Assembly (NCBI GenBank): GCA_945904015.1
Contig: CAMDPK010000004.1
Location: 1 to 64,000, forward strand
Direction: 5' to 3'
DNA: 64,000 nucleotides
DNA from: Candidatus Kuenenia stuttgartensis
GTDB taxonomy: Bacteria > Planctomycetota > Planctomycetia > Planctomycetales > Planctomycetaceae
Numbering within the stretch: position 1 is the first letter of the stretch; each line of letters begins with the position of its first letter. The translations under genes and the position numbers were made by a program. The notes under the pieces were generated by a model. It was not told where the DNA came from. It searched no databases and worked only from the letters and a program-made list of their open reading frames with translations. This document shows, piece after piece, positions 27,317 through 36,410 of this stretch.

Positions 27317-28292
27317 GTGCCTCGCGGACGTTGGCGACTCGCGCGATGATCGTCCACGGATCACCAGAAAACGGAGGTCGGCCACACAGCATTTCGTAGA
27401 GCACCACGCCGACACTGTATTGATCACTGTGCGGACCAATCTCGGCGATCGCCCCGCGCGCCTGTTCCGGAGACATGTAATTTGGCGTGCCGACGATCTG
27501 CCCTTCCATCGTCATGCCCGATTCGATGTCGCCTTCACGTTTCGCCAGTCCAAAATCCATGACCTGCGGCCGGCCGGCAAGATTCAGCATGATGTTGGCC
27601 GGTTTCACATCGCGATGAACGATCCCTTCGGTGTGCGCGTAGAAAAGTCCCTCGGCGATTTGCCTCGCCCAATCCACCGCCATGTGCAAGTCGGGTCGTT
27701 TTTCCCGTAGCTTCTGAGACAACGGGACACCGTTGATGAATTCGGCGACCAGATACGGACCTTCGTCGGTCTGGCCATTCTCAAACAGTGTGACAATGTT
27801 GGGATGATGCAGCCGCGCCGCCGCTTTGGCCTCACGATGAAATCGCTCCATCATGTCGCGATCGTCGGGCGCGAACCGAGGCACCTTCAATGCGACTTCT
27901 CGATCCAGCAATGGATCGTAGGCTCGATAAACCGTGCCGAACGATCCGCGACCCAGAATGCTGATCACTTGAAATCGTCCGACCAACTTTCTCGACGCCA
28001 CAAGAGCATCCGAGGCGTAGGCCGTCGGCTCGGTGGGGTCCGCCGAAGGGACGAAGTCCAGCGTCAGCGCCTGATTCGGATCGGTGTCATCGTCGCTGCC
28101 GATGATCACCGTCCGCGTCGAAGCTGCGAGATGTGCGGTCTGACCGCTCTGTTCGCCAGGAGTCTTGGGAGCCGGCGATGGAACGTTTTGAGGCGCTGTC
28201 TGACAGGACTCACAACGCGGCGGCACGGTTCTGCTCGACTCGGAAAGAATCGCGCCGCATTCTGAGCACGTTTGCCGAGTGTTTTCTGCCAT
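27198..28292 (-). CDS. N-terminal part of a Ser/Thr protein kinase-WD40 protein (frameshifted)
   Basis: ATG at 28292 (GGAAG upstream) opens a zinc-ribbon-like element (C9, C12, C27, C30) and a linker, then a Hanks kinase: LGRGSFGTVYRAYDP, VALK, HRDVKPANIMLN, DFGLAK, GTPNYMSPEQARG. The kinase frame is lost at a run of seven G (27311-27317, seven C on the coding strand). In this frame it runs on to a stop at 27198 after nonsense residues (ARPAARSRSVLLEG). Removing one C joins it exactly to the WD40 frame and restores the conserved kinase C-lobe. The break is either an assembly error at a homopolymer or a real, possibly phase-variable, mutation. Confidence 0.85.
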   Translation of the reverse strand: MAENTRQTCSECGAILSESSRTVPPRCESCQTAPQNVPSPAPKTPGEQSGQTAHLAASTRTVIIGSDDDTDPNQALTLDFVPSADPTEPTAYASDALVASRKLVGRFQVISILGRGSFGTVYRAYDPLLDREVALKVPRFAPDDRDMMERFHREAKAAARLHHPNIVTLFENGQTDEGPYLVAEFINGVPLSQKLREKRPDLHMAVDWARQIAEGLFYAHTEGIVHRDVKPANIMLNLAGRPQVMDFGLAKREGDIESGMTMEGQIVGTPNYMSPEQARGAIAEIGPHSDQYSVGVVLYEMLCGRPPFSGDPWTIIARVANVREAPPRTTIGEARPAARSRSVLLEGDGERSPRTLFESASSGR

Positions 28293-28377
28293 GCGTCTTC
28301 CAAAATCCCAATCCACCGCGAGCGCTGCGCTGCCAGCGTAAGCGTCACCGTCCAATGAATCCAGAGTTGCGAACGTA

Positions 28378-29718
28378 TCACACTTCCGGATGCACCCACG
28401 GTCCACGATACGGCCGGCGCAGCAACTTGTTCGCGGCCGGATCGTTGGCGATCACCCCCTTCGCCGCATCCCACGTCAGTGACCGGCCGAGCTGCATCGA
28501 CAAATTCGCGAGAATGCAACTCACGGTCGAGGTGTGCCCCTCCTCGATGTCGGCCACCGGCCTGCCGCGAGTCGCGATACAATCGAGCAGGTTCTGCATG
28601 TGGCGGCGGATTGCCGGAGCGACATGCTTTTCGAGATCCTTCTCGGTCTTGTCTTCAGGATATTGCTCCAACTCCATCGTCACGTCTTTGTGGATCGCGT
28701 CGCCGCTGTTCGGGATGAAATCAAAGCTGTTGACGCTGGCCTTGAGCGTCCCCTTCTCGCCGTAGAACGTCGCGCCCCACGGATACTTTGGATCGGGCGA
28801 CGAACCCCACGTCCTATGCTGCCAGACGACGTTCACGCCGTCGAACTCGAACGTCGCCGTCTGCGTGTCTGAGATGTTCGCCTTGCTGTTCTTGTCCATC
28901 AGAATGCCGCCCGTCGAACTAACCGTCGTCGGCCAGCCGAGTCCCGCCATCCAGCGAACCATGTCGAGCATGTGAATACACATGTCGCCGACAATCCCGT
29001 TGCCGTATTCCATGAACGCTCGCCAGCGACGCGGATGCACCAGCGGGTTGTACGGCCGCATCGGAGCCGGCCCGGTCCACATCTCGTAGTCGAGATAATC
29101 CGGCGGCATCGCGTCGGGCGGGTTCTCGCGAGCACGCATGTGGTAGTAGCAGTAGATCTCAATCAGTCCAATCTTGCCGAGCTTCCCTTCCTGAATCAGC
29201 TCGCGAGCCTCCGCCAAATGCGGCGTGCTGCGTCGCTGAGTGCCGACCTGCACGACTCGGCCATGTTTTCTCGCGGCGGCGAGCATCGCCTGACTCTCGA
29301 CGATGTCCACGCTCGTCGGCTTCTGGACGTAGATGTCCGCTCCGGCCTTCACCGCCTCAATCATCGGTAGAGCGTGCCAATGATCCGGCGTCGCGATCTC
29401 GACGATGTCGAGATCTTTTTCTGCGAGCATCTTCCGATAGTCGCCGTACAACCGCGGAGTCTTTTTCGACACCTGCCGCGACGCGACGATCTCACCTGCC
29501 TCTGCCAGCATCTTCTTGTCGACATCGCACAACGACACGACCTCGACCGGCGCAATCTGAATCAGCCGCAGCAAGTCACACTTGCCGTACCAGCCGGTGC
29601 CGATAAGACCGACTCGCTTCGGCTTGGGCTCGGCCGCGAACGCTGTCGGGAGAACTGGAATGAACGAACTCAACGCGACGCTGCCGGCAGTGGCATTCAA
29701 GAACTGGCGACGATCCAT
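28378..29718 (-). CDS. Gfo/Idh/MocA family oxidoreductase with Tat-like leader
   Basis: A 446-residue exported NAD(P)-dependent sugar or inositol dehydrogenase-type protein. The twin-arginine-type leader MDRRQFLNATAGSVALSSF is followed by the Rossmann motif VGLIGTGWYGKCDL, the conserved DWH-like ATPDHWHALPMIEAVKAGADIYVQKP (catalytic Lys of the EKP/QKP motif) and the planctomycete-type C-terminal domain (GNGIVGDMCIHMLDMVRWMAG). Substrates in this subfamily are mostly unknown. ATG at 29718 has AAGGGGG upstream. The leader is nearly the same as that of the next gene upstream. Confidence 0.92.
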   Translation of the reverse strand: MDRRQFLNATAGSVALSSFIPVLPTAFAAEPKPKRVGLIGTGWYGKCDLLRLIQIAPVEVVSLCDVDKKMLAEAGEIVASRQVSKKTPRLYGDYRKMLAEKDLDIVEIATPDHWHALPMIEAVKAGADIYVQKPTSVDIVESQAMLAAARKHGRVVQVGTQRRSTPHLAEARELIQEGKLGKIGLIEIYCYYHMRARENPPDAMPPDYLDYEMWTGPAPMRPYNPLVHPRRWRAFMEYGNGIVGDMCIHMLDMVRWMAGLGWPTTVSSTGGILMDKNSKANISDTQTATFEFDGVNVVWQHRTWGSSPDPKYPWGATFYGEKGTLKASVNSFDFIPNSGDAIHKDVTMELEQYPEDKTEKDLEKHVAPAIRRHMQNLLDCIATRGRPVADIEEGHTSTVSCILANLSMQLGRSLTWDAAKGVIANDPAANKLLRRPYRGPWVHPEV

Positions 29719-29729
29719 GATGTGCCCCC

Positions 29730-29861
29730 TTTGGAGTGCGGTGATTCATCACCGCTTTTTCTTGCGGCGAAGCCGCCTTTGTTTCTGATTGAGAACGTCC
29801 AGCGATGCCAAGTAAGTGACTCGCCGAAATCCAAAGCGGTGATGAATCACCGCACTCCAAA
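29730..29861. repeat. perfect 29-bp inverted repeat (family E)
   Basis: Arms 29730-29758 and 29833-29861 are exact reverse complements, and each contains its own small palindrome (GCGGTGATTCATCACCGC). The 74-nt loop holds a further short hairpin. It fills the gap between the Tat-leader protein stop and the oxidoreductase start. Confidence 0.9.
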
Positions 29862-29863
29862 TT

Positions 29864-30613
29864 TCATGGCACCAAATCCGGCATCTTGGCCTTCGCGTCT
29901 TTACCGTGGTCGCGCAACGACACGCGGAGGCTGACTTTCTCCTCTCGGCCGCCGAACGAAGCTTTCACGTCTTGCTGCATCCCCGCGATCCCAAACGGTA
30001 CGTCACGATGCCGGAAGACTCGATGCGTCACGCCGAGCTTCACGATTCCGAACTCTGATTCGTTCTGCCCTGAGATGACCGAGCACTCCAAGTTACCTCG
30101 TTGCCAACTGATTTTTTCTTTCGCGTCCTCGGTCTTCAAATTCTTTTTGGGGCCTTGGAAGAGGATTGCGAAGATCGGCTCTTTGAGTTCGATCGACCCG
30201 ACCACTTCCGGTTCCTGCTTGTCGTACTTGATCCAAATCTTGCCGGCCTTGCTGAGCGGATCTTTTCCCTCACCGAATTCCTCTTCGGGCACGAGCAACC
30301 GCCACGTCAGATTGCCGAGCTGCGGAATGTTTTCCGAAGGCGGGTTGTCGTTGGTCTGCTCAAACTCCAGGAACCGGCACTGCTTCCCACCGTGAAACGC
30401 TTGCCCGACCGATCGCGCCGTCTCGACCAGCACAAACTCCTGGCTATTCAGCTTCACATTCACATCGAACGTCGCCCACACTCCGTCCGCCGGCAACGTC
30501 TGTAGCAACGCTCCTGATTTCGGTTCATCGGCGATGGCTGTCTCGAAGGCGAACAGGAATGAACTCAACGCGATACAGCCGGCAATGGCTTGCAAGAACT
30601 GGCGACGATTCAT
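29864..30613 (-). CDS. exported hypothetical protein with Tat-like leader
   Basis: A 249-residue protein. The leader MNRRQFLQAIAGCIALSSF closely copies that of the neighbouring oxidoreductase, at the DNA level too. The mature part is beta-rich (WATFDVNVKLNSQEFVLVET, LTWRLLVPEEEFGEG, KIWIKYDKQEPEVVGSIELK) and no family is recognised. ATG at 30613 has GAGAGGTC about 6 nt upstream. It is probably co-transcribed with the oxidoreductase, although a long inverted repeat separates them. Confidence 0.72.
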   Translation of the reverse strand: MNRRQFLQAIAGCIALSSFLFAFETAIADEPKSGALLQTLPADGVWATFDVNVKLNSQEFVLVETARSVGQAFHGGKQCRFLEFEQTNDNPPSENIPQLGNLTWRLLVPEEEFGEGKDPLSKAGKIWIKYDKQEPEVVGSIELKEPIFAILFQGPKKNLKTEDAKEKISWQRGNLECSVISGQNESEFGIVKLGVTHRVFRHRDVPFGIAGMQQDVKASFGGREEKVSLRVSLRDHGKDAKAKMPDLVP

Positions 30614-30709
30614 GACGTGACCTCTCGCGAACGGAGAAGGAAGTGCAAATCCGGGAGACAGGGTAAACAATTCCGTACCGCAACCGTGAGCGCTTGTTGA
30701 AAATGTCCG

Positions 30710-30814
30710 CCACCCTGCTTGCCAGGGTGGTTCCCACGCTCTGCAGCTACCAGTTTTCCTTGGAAAGCTTCGACTAGCTACAGAGCGCGGGAACCTCTGG
30801 CACAAGGCCAGAGG
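30710..30814. repeat. nested hairpin element (family F)
   Basis: Three stems in a row: CCACCCTG/CAGGGTGG (30710-30730), TTCCCACGCTCTG with CAGAGCGCGGGAA (30731-30743 and 30781-30793), and CCTCTGG/CCAGAGG (30794-30814). Intergenic. Confidence 0.75.
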
Positions 30815-30822
30815 CGGGGCAA

Positions 30823-31050
30823 CTAATTGCTGATCACGCAACCCGGCACCGCCGCCCGAAACGCCTGAATGCCTTCGCCGGTCACTCGGGTTCGGACGAG
30901 TTGTAACGTCTTCAGTTTCTTGAGCACTCGCAGGCGTTCGAGTCCGCGTCGGTGAGCTTTGCGCCGGTCAGGTTGAGCGTGGTCAGGTTCGACAGCGGTT
31001 CCAGAAATTCGATCACGCCGTCTGTGTGGCGGCTCAGCAAAAGCCTCGCC
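30823..31050 (-). pseudogene. duplicated 3' fragment of the PQQ-LRR gene, frameshifted
   Basis: The bases closely match 34030-34245, the end of the PQQ/LRR gene (for example RLRVLKKLKTLQLVRTRVT here against RLRVLKNLKTLQLVRTRVT). One C is missing near 30944 relative to that gene, so the LRR reading is split between two frames. There is no start of its own and similarity fades past about 31050. It is a remnant, not an active gene. Confidence 0.8.
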
Positions 31051-31137
31051 CTCCTGAACGAGCGCATGCGATTCCTGGGATCCCGATAAGGTGCCCCGCC
31101 AATCCGAGCCAGTGGAGTTGTTCATGAGAAAAGCCGC

Positions 31138-33987
31138 TCACGGTTGCAGCACGACGTCGACCCGATCCAGAACCGGATAACGATCGCCGTTGTCCGAGTA
31201 AAGTTCGGCACGGTATTGCATCCGGCGGTCGTCCGGTTGAGTCGCGAATGTGTCGTTCATCACTGCGGACCAAGGACGCTTCGCCAACGACTCGTTGTTC
31301 GGAGCCGATCGCACCGAGAAGACGATCCGCGTTCCGTTCGGTCGAATCGCCTTGCTGGTTAGCTTTCCGGACGCGGCCTGGTCTTTCCAGGAGAACACCC
31401 GCGACTCGAATGCTTGACGATACTGGCGGTGATAAATGTGGCCGACGTCCTCGGCCCACATCAGGTGCGGGCCGTTCGTCGGGAGCTTTTGAATGATCGG
31501 ATTCTCGAATCGCTTTCCGTCGTTGTAGAGGATGCGCGACTGCGTGCGATGATCGCCATGTCGAGTATGCGCATTGACTGCGAGGTCGATCCGGCCATCG
31601 CCATTGAAGTCACCCGCCATCGTGTCGTTGACCGAATCGCAGAAAAACGTCGTGCGGCGGCGGGTCGCAAAGCCTGACTCGCTGCCCCAATAAATGTGGC
31701 AGGCCAAATCCTCGCGAGTCAACTCGCCGCTGTGTTGGGGCGAGACGAGATCGAGATGCCCGTCCCCATCGAAGTCGGCGATCGTTCGTCCGAGCGGTGA
31801 GAAGCCGGGAAGCCATTGCGCGGCCGAGTGCCAGTATCCGTCGCGTCCGCCCCAAAAGATGACCAGCCCCATGTCGCGATGTCCGGAGATGGGATCGTTG
31901 TAGCTGCCGGCCAGCAGGTCGAGCCACCCGTCGCCGTTGAAGTCCGCCGCATCAACCCCCACCGGCCCCGCAATCTTGAGCCGTTGATCGTGCTGGATGT
32001 CGAATCCCTTTGGCCCGCCCCACAGGATGCGGACGCAATCGAGCGATCGCGACGTGACGGCGATATCGAGCCACTGATCGTGATTGAAATCCGCGACCAA
32101 ATGCTCTTGCGCGTAGCCGTCCATTTCCAATGCGACTCGACGCCCCGCCGCCGAAACGTACCCATCGGCCCCGCCGTAATAAATGAAGAGCTTTTCCTTC
32201 TCGCCACCGTGCTCCGGGCCAAATGGTTCGAGCACGAGGTCGAGCCAGCCGTCGCGATTCAAGTCCGCGACGCTGCTCGTCCCCAAGAAGTGTTCGTGCA
32301 GAACCGTGCGTTTCGTCGAACGCTCCAATCCGTCGGGACCGCCCCACAGAATGTTCGCGCCGAGCGTCGCGTCGGCATGAGCGTGCTCGCCCGCGTGACC
32401 GGAATTGAGCACGATCAAATCGGTAAACCCGTCGGCGTTCAAATCGCTCGCGCTCGCTTCATAGCCGCTGTGAAACGGCAGCTTCCAAACCCGATCTGGA
32501 TCGAAGCCTTCTTTGCCGCCCCAGTAAACGTGCAGCGGAACGTCTTCATCCAGCTCTCCGCCGATGCTGTTGCAGAACACGACCCGCGCCGGGAGTTCCT
32601 TCTCGGCCGGAACCGCGGCGACGTGCAATGTGCCGGACGTGCGGAACCCGGTCGCGCTCTTTTTGAATCCGCGCTGGCCGTCGCCGAACCACACGAACGA
32701 CTCGCCATTGAACGTCTTCTCGCCCTGGTGAATGGCGACCGTCAGGTCGGTGAAACCGTCGCCGTCCATGTCTGCCGCCGCAGTCGCCACCGCCAGCGGG
32801 ATTTCGAGATTCGTCGCGCGCTGCTGCGCGAAACCGGCCGAGTCGCCCCACAGAATTCGCACGACCTCTTTGGCTTGCTTCCCCGCGCCGGCCTGTTCGC
32901 CTCCCGCCGCGCGGGCCTGATCGAATTGCGTCAGCACCAGATCGGCATGGGCGTCACGGTCGATGTTCGCGATCGAGATGTGAGTTGCCGAGAACGCGGG
33001 AACTTGTTGCGGTGGATTCCATGTGCGTTCCGCAGCCGCGACGAGTACTCCAATCGACGCGCTGGCGCGACCGACGACGAGATCGGCACGCTCGTCCCCG
33101 GTGACATCGCCGGCCGTGATGCACGAGGCGTCAGCGAACGGCAACGCGATCTCGGTTCGCGCCGGCGTCCAGCGACCGTCGATCGGTGCCGTGTTCCAGA
33201 TCAACGTGACACGACTGTCTGAACCCAACACAGCGAGGTCACGATTTCCGTCGCGGTCGAAGTCGGCCGCGGCGATCGACTGAGCGGCCGGCACGCCCAG
33301 GTCGTGCTTCTCGACGACCGAGTAACCCGTGGCGCTTCCCCAATACACGCGGATGATCCGTCCGTCGGGTTGAGCGGGCATCCACCGCGCCCCTCCCAAG
33401 ACTGCGATGTCGGGCCACTCGTCGTCGTTCAGATCGACGATGGCGACCGACGCAGCACCGTTCATCGGCAACGGCGAGTTGATCCGCTGCGGCGTCCAGC
33501 CGTCGGGTCCGCCCCAGGCGATCGACACGAACCGCCGATCGTGATGCACGCCGATCGGATTGGGACAGAACACCAAGTCGGTGAACCCATCCCGATTCAA
33601 GTCGCCGCACGCCACCTGCTGCGACCCTTCGACCGCAATGTCAGTGCTCGCTGCGTGGCGCTCCCGACCGATTGTTCCACTCGTCGCGGGCAGCATCTGA
33701 TAGGTGTTGTGCGTGCAGTTGAAGATGACGTCAAGATGCCCGTCCCCGTTGAGGTCAAACCGATTGATGGTCCGCAGCGTCCCATCGTGCGCGGCATAAC
33801 AATTGTGTCCGCCGTCGTCAAAGATGCCCTGAGAAAAATCCTTGAAGTCATCGTCGACCAACCGAGTCACATCCTCGGTGAATAACCCATGTCCCATCAG
33901 CGGGACGATCCCCCCGGTCAGCCAGACGCTCAGCGCGCACAGGAGCGAAACCACCAAGCCGGTGAAACCTAACTGGCGAAGCTGCAT
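31138..33987 (-). CDS. large secreted FG-GAP/VCBS-repeat protein
   Basis: A 949-residue exported protein. The N-terminal signal or anchor (LGFTGLVVSLLCALSVWLTG) is followed by some fifteen FG-GAP/VCBS repeats with the integrin-like calcium-binding pattern D-x-N-x-D-x-x-x-D (for example DFNGDGWLDLLAGSYND, DFDGDGHLDLVSPQ, DLNADGFTDLIVLN). These form beta-propellers used for adhesion or carbohydrate and protein binding at the surface. The last 100 residues form a separate beta domain. ATG at 33987 is preferred to TTG at 33999. It is flanked on both sides by copies of the same LRR sequence. Confidence 0.88.
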   Translation of the reverse strand: MQLRQLGFTGLVVSLLCALSVWLTGGIVPLMGHGLFTEDVTRLVDDDFKDFSQGIFDDGGHNCYAAHDGTLRTINRFDLNGDGHLDVIFNCTHNTYQMLPATSGTIGRERHAASTDIAVEGSQQVACGDLNRDGFTDLVFCPNPIGVHHDRRFVSIAWGGPDGWTPQRINSPLPMNGAASVAIVDLNDDEWPDIAVLGGARWMPAQPDGRIIRVYWGSATGYSVVEKHDLGVPAAQSIAAADFDRDGNRDLAVLGSDSRVTLIWNTAPIDGRWTPARTEIALPFADASCITAGDVTGDERADLVVGRASASIGVLVAAAERTWNPPQQVPAFSATHISIANIDRDAHADLVLTQFDQARAAGGEQAGAGKQAKEVVRILWGDSAGFAQQRATNLEIPLAVATAAADMDGDGFTDLTVAIHQGEKTFNGESFVWFGDGQRGFKKSATGFRTSGTLHVAAVPAEKELPARVVFCNSIGGELDEDVPLHVYWGGKEGFDPDRVWKLPFHSGYEASASDLNADGFTDLIVLNSGHAGEHAHADATLGANILWGGPDGLERSTKRTVLHEHFLGTSSVADLNRDGWLDLVLEPFGPEHGGEKEKLFIYYGGADGYVSAAGRRVALEMDGYAQEHLVADFNHDQWLDIAVTSRSLDCVRILWGGPKGFDIQHDQRLKIAGPVGVDAADFNGDGWLDLLAGSYNDPISGHRDMGLVIFWGGRDGYWHSAAQWLPGFSPLGRTIADFDGDGHLDLVSPQHSGELTREDLACHIYWGSESGFATRRRTTFFCDSVNDTMAGDFNGDGRIDLAVNAHTRHGDHRTQSRILYNDGKRFENPIIQKLPTNGPHLMWAEDVGHIYHRQYRQAFESRVFSWKDQAASGKLTSKAIRPNGTRIVFSVRSAPNNESLAKRPWSAVMNDTFATQPDDRRMQYRAELYSDNGDRYPVLDRVDVVLQP

Positions 33988-34031
33988 GTTGGTGTCCAAT
34001 GGAGAATGAGTCAGTGCGGGTTCAGTGCTCG

Positions 34032-36410
34032 TTAGCGGATCAGCTCACAATCTGGCACGGCAACTTGGAACGCCCTGATGCCGACTTCGGTCACTCGGGT
34101 TCGGACGAGTTGCAACGTCTTCAAATTTTTCAGCACTCGCAGGCGTTCGAGTCCCGCGTCGGTGAGCTTTGCGCCGGTCAGATTGAGCGTGGTCAGGTTC
34201 GACAGCGGTTCCAGAAACTCGACCATGCCATTCGACAGTGCCGGCCCGGCGAAGCCTTCGGAATAGAGCAGTTCCAGGTGCTCCAGCTTGGTCAACGGCT
34301 GCAAGTGCTTCAGTCCCGCATCGGTGATGGCGAGCAGGCTGAGATTGAGTTCTCGCAGTTTCTTGAGCGGCTGCAAATGCGTCAGGCCAGCGTCTGTCAC
34401 GTTGTTGCCGTAGAGATTCAGCACTTCGAGATTCGACAGCCCTTGGAGTCGTTGCAACCCAGTATCGGTGATGCGGTGCCGCTCGAAGCCGGTCTTCTTC
34501 AGCACGAGCGACTGGAGTTGCTTCATCGTGCCCAGCGGTTCGCAGGCGGCATCGGTGATTCCGTCGCACAGTTCCAGATCGAGTGCGAGCAAGTTCACGT
34601 TCGCCACAAGGTGTCGCAGACCGGCGTGAGTGATGCTCGTGCCGGTGAGGACCAGTGCTCGCAGAGATTTGAATGGTTGCAACTGTTTCAGACTTGCGTC
34701 GGTCACTCGACCGCATGATTCCAGGTTGAGTCCGACGACGTTCAGCCGCTGAAGTTGCTCAAGTCCCGAATCGGAAACCTGCGTCCCGGCGACGCACACG
34801 ACGAGCGGTCCCGGCACGTCCTTCAACAGGCCGAGAAGCTCATCAGACCAACTTCCCTGCGGTGAAACCTGCGAGTCCGTGAGCGTGACAAGCCATGTTG
34901 TCTCCGCCCGCTTCGTGTCGACGGGGGCCAGCGCGTACTCGTAGAGACGGCGGCCTTTCCCAGACGCACCATGCGAAGTCGGTGTGACGATGACAAGTGG
35001 TTCCATCAAGACGCCCAGCTTCCGAATCGCCGTCACCGTCGCGTTCGCAGCGGTCGCGGGTTGCGAGGTGACCGCCTCCGCCGTTGCCGAATCCCTTCGC
35101 AGATCGTAAACCCACAAAGTGTCTTGTTCGCGCAGGTAGAGGCGGCCATTAGCGACGACCGGGTGCGCCCAACTGTCTCCGCCGGCTCCGGGAATCTCGA
35201 AAGTGCCCTTGAGGTTGTAGCCGCGATTCGAGGCCTCGATCAACGCAACCACTCCGTTCTGATAGCGGAAGTAGAGCTGTCCGTCCGCGTAGACGACCGC
35301 CGCCGAACCGACGCCCAGTCCGCGACGCTTCCAAACCACGCGACCCGTCTTGAACTCCAGGCAGGTCGGCAAGCCATTGTTGTTGCCGTGACCGGCGAAA
35401 AGATATTCGCCCAACCGCACGACTCCGCCATGATGGTTCTGAAACTGACTGCCAGTGAGCGAGTAGACCACTTCGGCTTTCACACCTTGAACTGCTCCGC
35501 TCTGGCCGTTGTCGGGAACAAGTTTCAGCAGCACGCTCCCCGCCGTGTAGCCGTTCGCGGCGAAGACGAATTCGTTGTGGACGACAGGCGTCGGAATGTT
35601 GGCGGTCTCGTTCGCGATGGCGTTGTAGCTCCAGAGGAATCGGCCGTCGCGAGCGTCGATCCCGATCACGCCGCGTCCCACAAGCTGCACATACTGCCGC
35701 AAGCCCGCAGCCTCGGTGACGACGACCGACGAGAATCCAGCGCCGTCCTTGCCCGCCGAACCAATCTCCGGGAGCTTCGTTTTCCAAATCACATTGCCAG
35801 TCAGTTTGTCGAGCGCGACCAGCGCAGCGTCCGCGCCGCCCGGTGTGCAGATCAACCGCTCGCCGTCGATCAGCGGAGATTCGCCGTACCCTCGGCCCGA
35901 CATCATGCGCCCCGCGAAGTCGTCGATGAAGCTAGTCTGCCAAACGACTTCGCCGGTCTCGGCCTTCAAGCAGACCAAGTCGCCGTCGGGATCGAGAGCG
36001 TAAAGGTGATCGCTATCCAACGTCGGTGTCGAACACGGATGACGTGAGGTCTCGCCAATCTTCCTCGTCCACGCCTGCTTGCCCGTCGCCGCGTCCAGAG
36101 CGGTCACGATGACGGCCGACTCCTGTCGACCAATTGTGAACAACCGACCGCGGCCGACGACCACGCTGGAATAACCGGTCCCCAAACCGGACGCCTGCCA
36201 GGCGACTTTCGGTCCGCCGGCAGGCCACGATTGCAGCAGTCCGGTCTCGGCGGAAACCGCATCGCGCCGCGGACCTCGCCATTGCGGCCAATCGTCAGCA
36301 CGAGCGCGGCTGTCGTCCCGAAGAATGACCGAGATCGCGGCGATCGCAACGACAACAACGATCCGTAATCGGGATGCGACTCTGCAATGCAGCACAGTCC
36401 GACGAGTCAC
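34032..36410 (-). CDS. PQQ-like beta-propeller / leucine-rich-repeat fusion protein
   Basis: A 792-residue exported protein. After a leader (RLRIVVVVAIAAISVILR), residues about 40-440 form a PQQ-type (PQQ_2) propeller starting DDWPQWRGPRRDAVSAETGL with repeated A-x-D/G-x-x-T-G-K/x-x-x-W blades (LDAATGKQAWTRKIG, LKAETGEVVWQTSF). Residues about 530-792 form bacterial leucine-rich repeats with the T-D-A-G-L-x-x-L pattern (NNVTDAGLTHLQPLKKLREL). The GTG start at 36410 is chosen because AGGAG lies 8 nt upstream and GTGA overlaps the MFS stop by 4 bp, a typical coupling. The propeller-LRR fusion suggests binding rather than dehydrogenase activity. Confidence 0.88.
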   Translation of the reverse strand: MTRRTVLHCRVASRLRIVVVVAIAAISVILRDDSRARADDWPQWRGPRRDAVSAETGLLQSWPAGGPKVAWQASGLGTGYSSVVVGRGRLFTIGRQESAVIVTALDAATGKQAWTRKIGETSRHPCSTPTLDSDHLYALDPDGDLVCLKAETGEVVWQTSFIDDFAGRMMSGRGYGESPLIDGERLICTPGGADAALVALDKLTGNVIWKTKLPEIGSAGKDGAGFSSVVVTEAAGLRQYVQLVGRGVIGIDARDGRFLWSYNAIANETANIPTPVVHNEFVFAANGYTAGSVLLKLVPDNGQSGAVQGVKAEVVYSLTGSQFQNHHGGVVRLGEYLFAGHGNNNGLPTCLEFKTGRVVWKRRGLGVGSAAVVYADGQLYFRYQNGVVALIEASNRGYNLKGTFEIPGAGGDSWAHPVVANGRLYLREQDTLWVYDLRRDSATAEAVTSQPATAANATVTAIRKLGVLMEPLVIVTPTSHGASGKGRRLYEYALAPVDTKRAETTWLVTLTDSQVSPQGSWSDELLGLLKDVPGPLVVCVAGTQVSDSGLEQLQRLNVVGLNLESCGRVTDASLKQLQPFKSLRALVLTGTSITHAGLRHLVANVNLLALDLELCDGITDAACEPLGTMKQLQSLVLKKTGFERHRITDTGLQRLQGLSNLEVLNLYGNNVTDAGLTHLQPLKKLRELNLSLLAITDAGLKHLQPLTKLEHLELLYSEGFAGPALSNGMVEFLEPLSNLTTLNLTGAKLTDAGLERLRVLKNLKTLQLVRTRVTEVGIRAFQVAVPDCELIR

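Noticed and set aside
31816-33222. Plus-strand frame of 468 residues opposite the VCBS gene
   Set aside because: Antisense to repeated FG-GAP codons, no start context and no protein family character.
34032-36410. PQQ-dependent dehydrogenase activity for the propeller-LRR protein
   Set aside because: The blades match PQQ-like propeller repeats, but the tryptophan-docking and metal-site residues of true quinoprotein dehydrogenases were not recognised.
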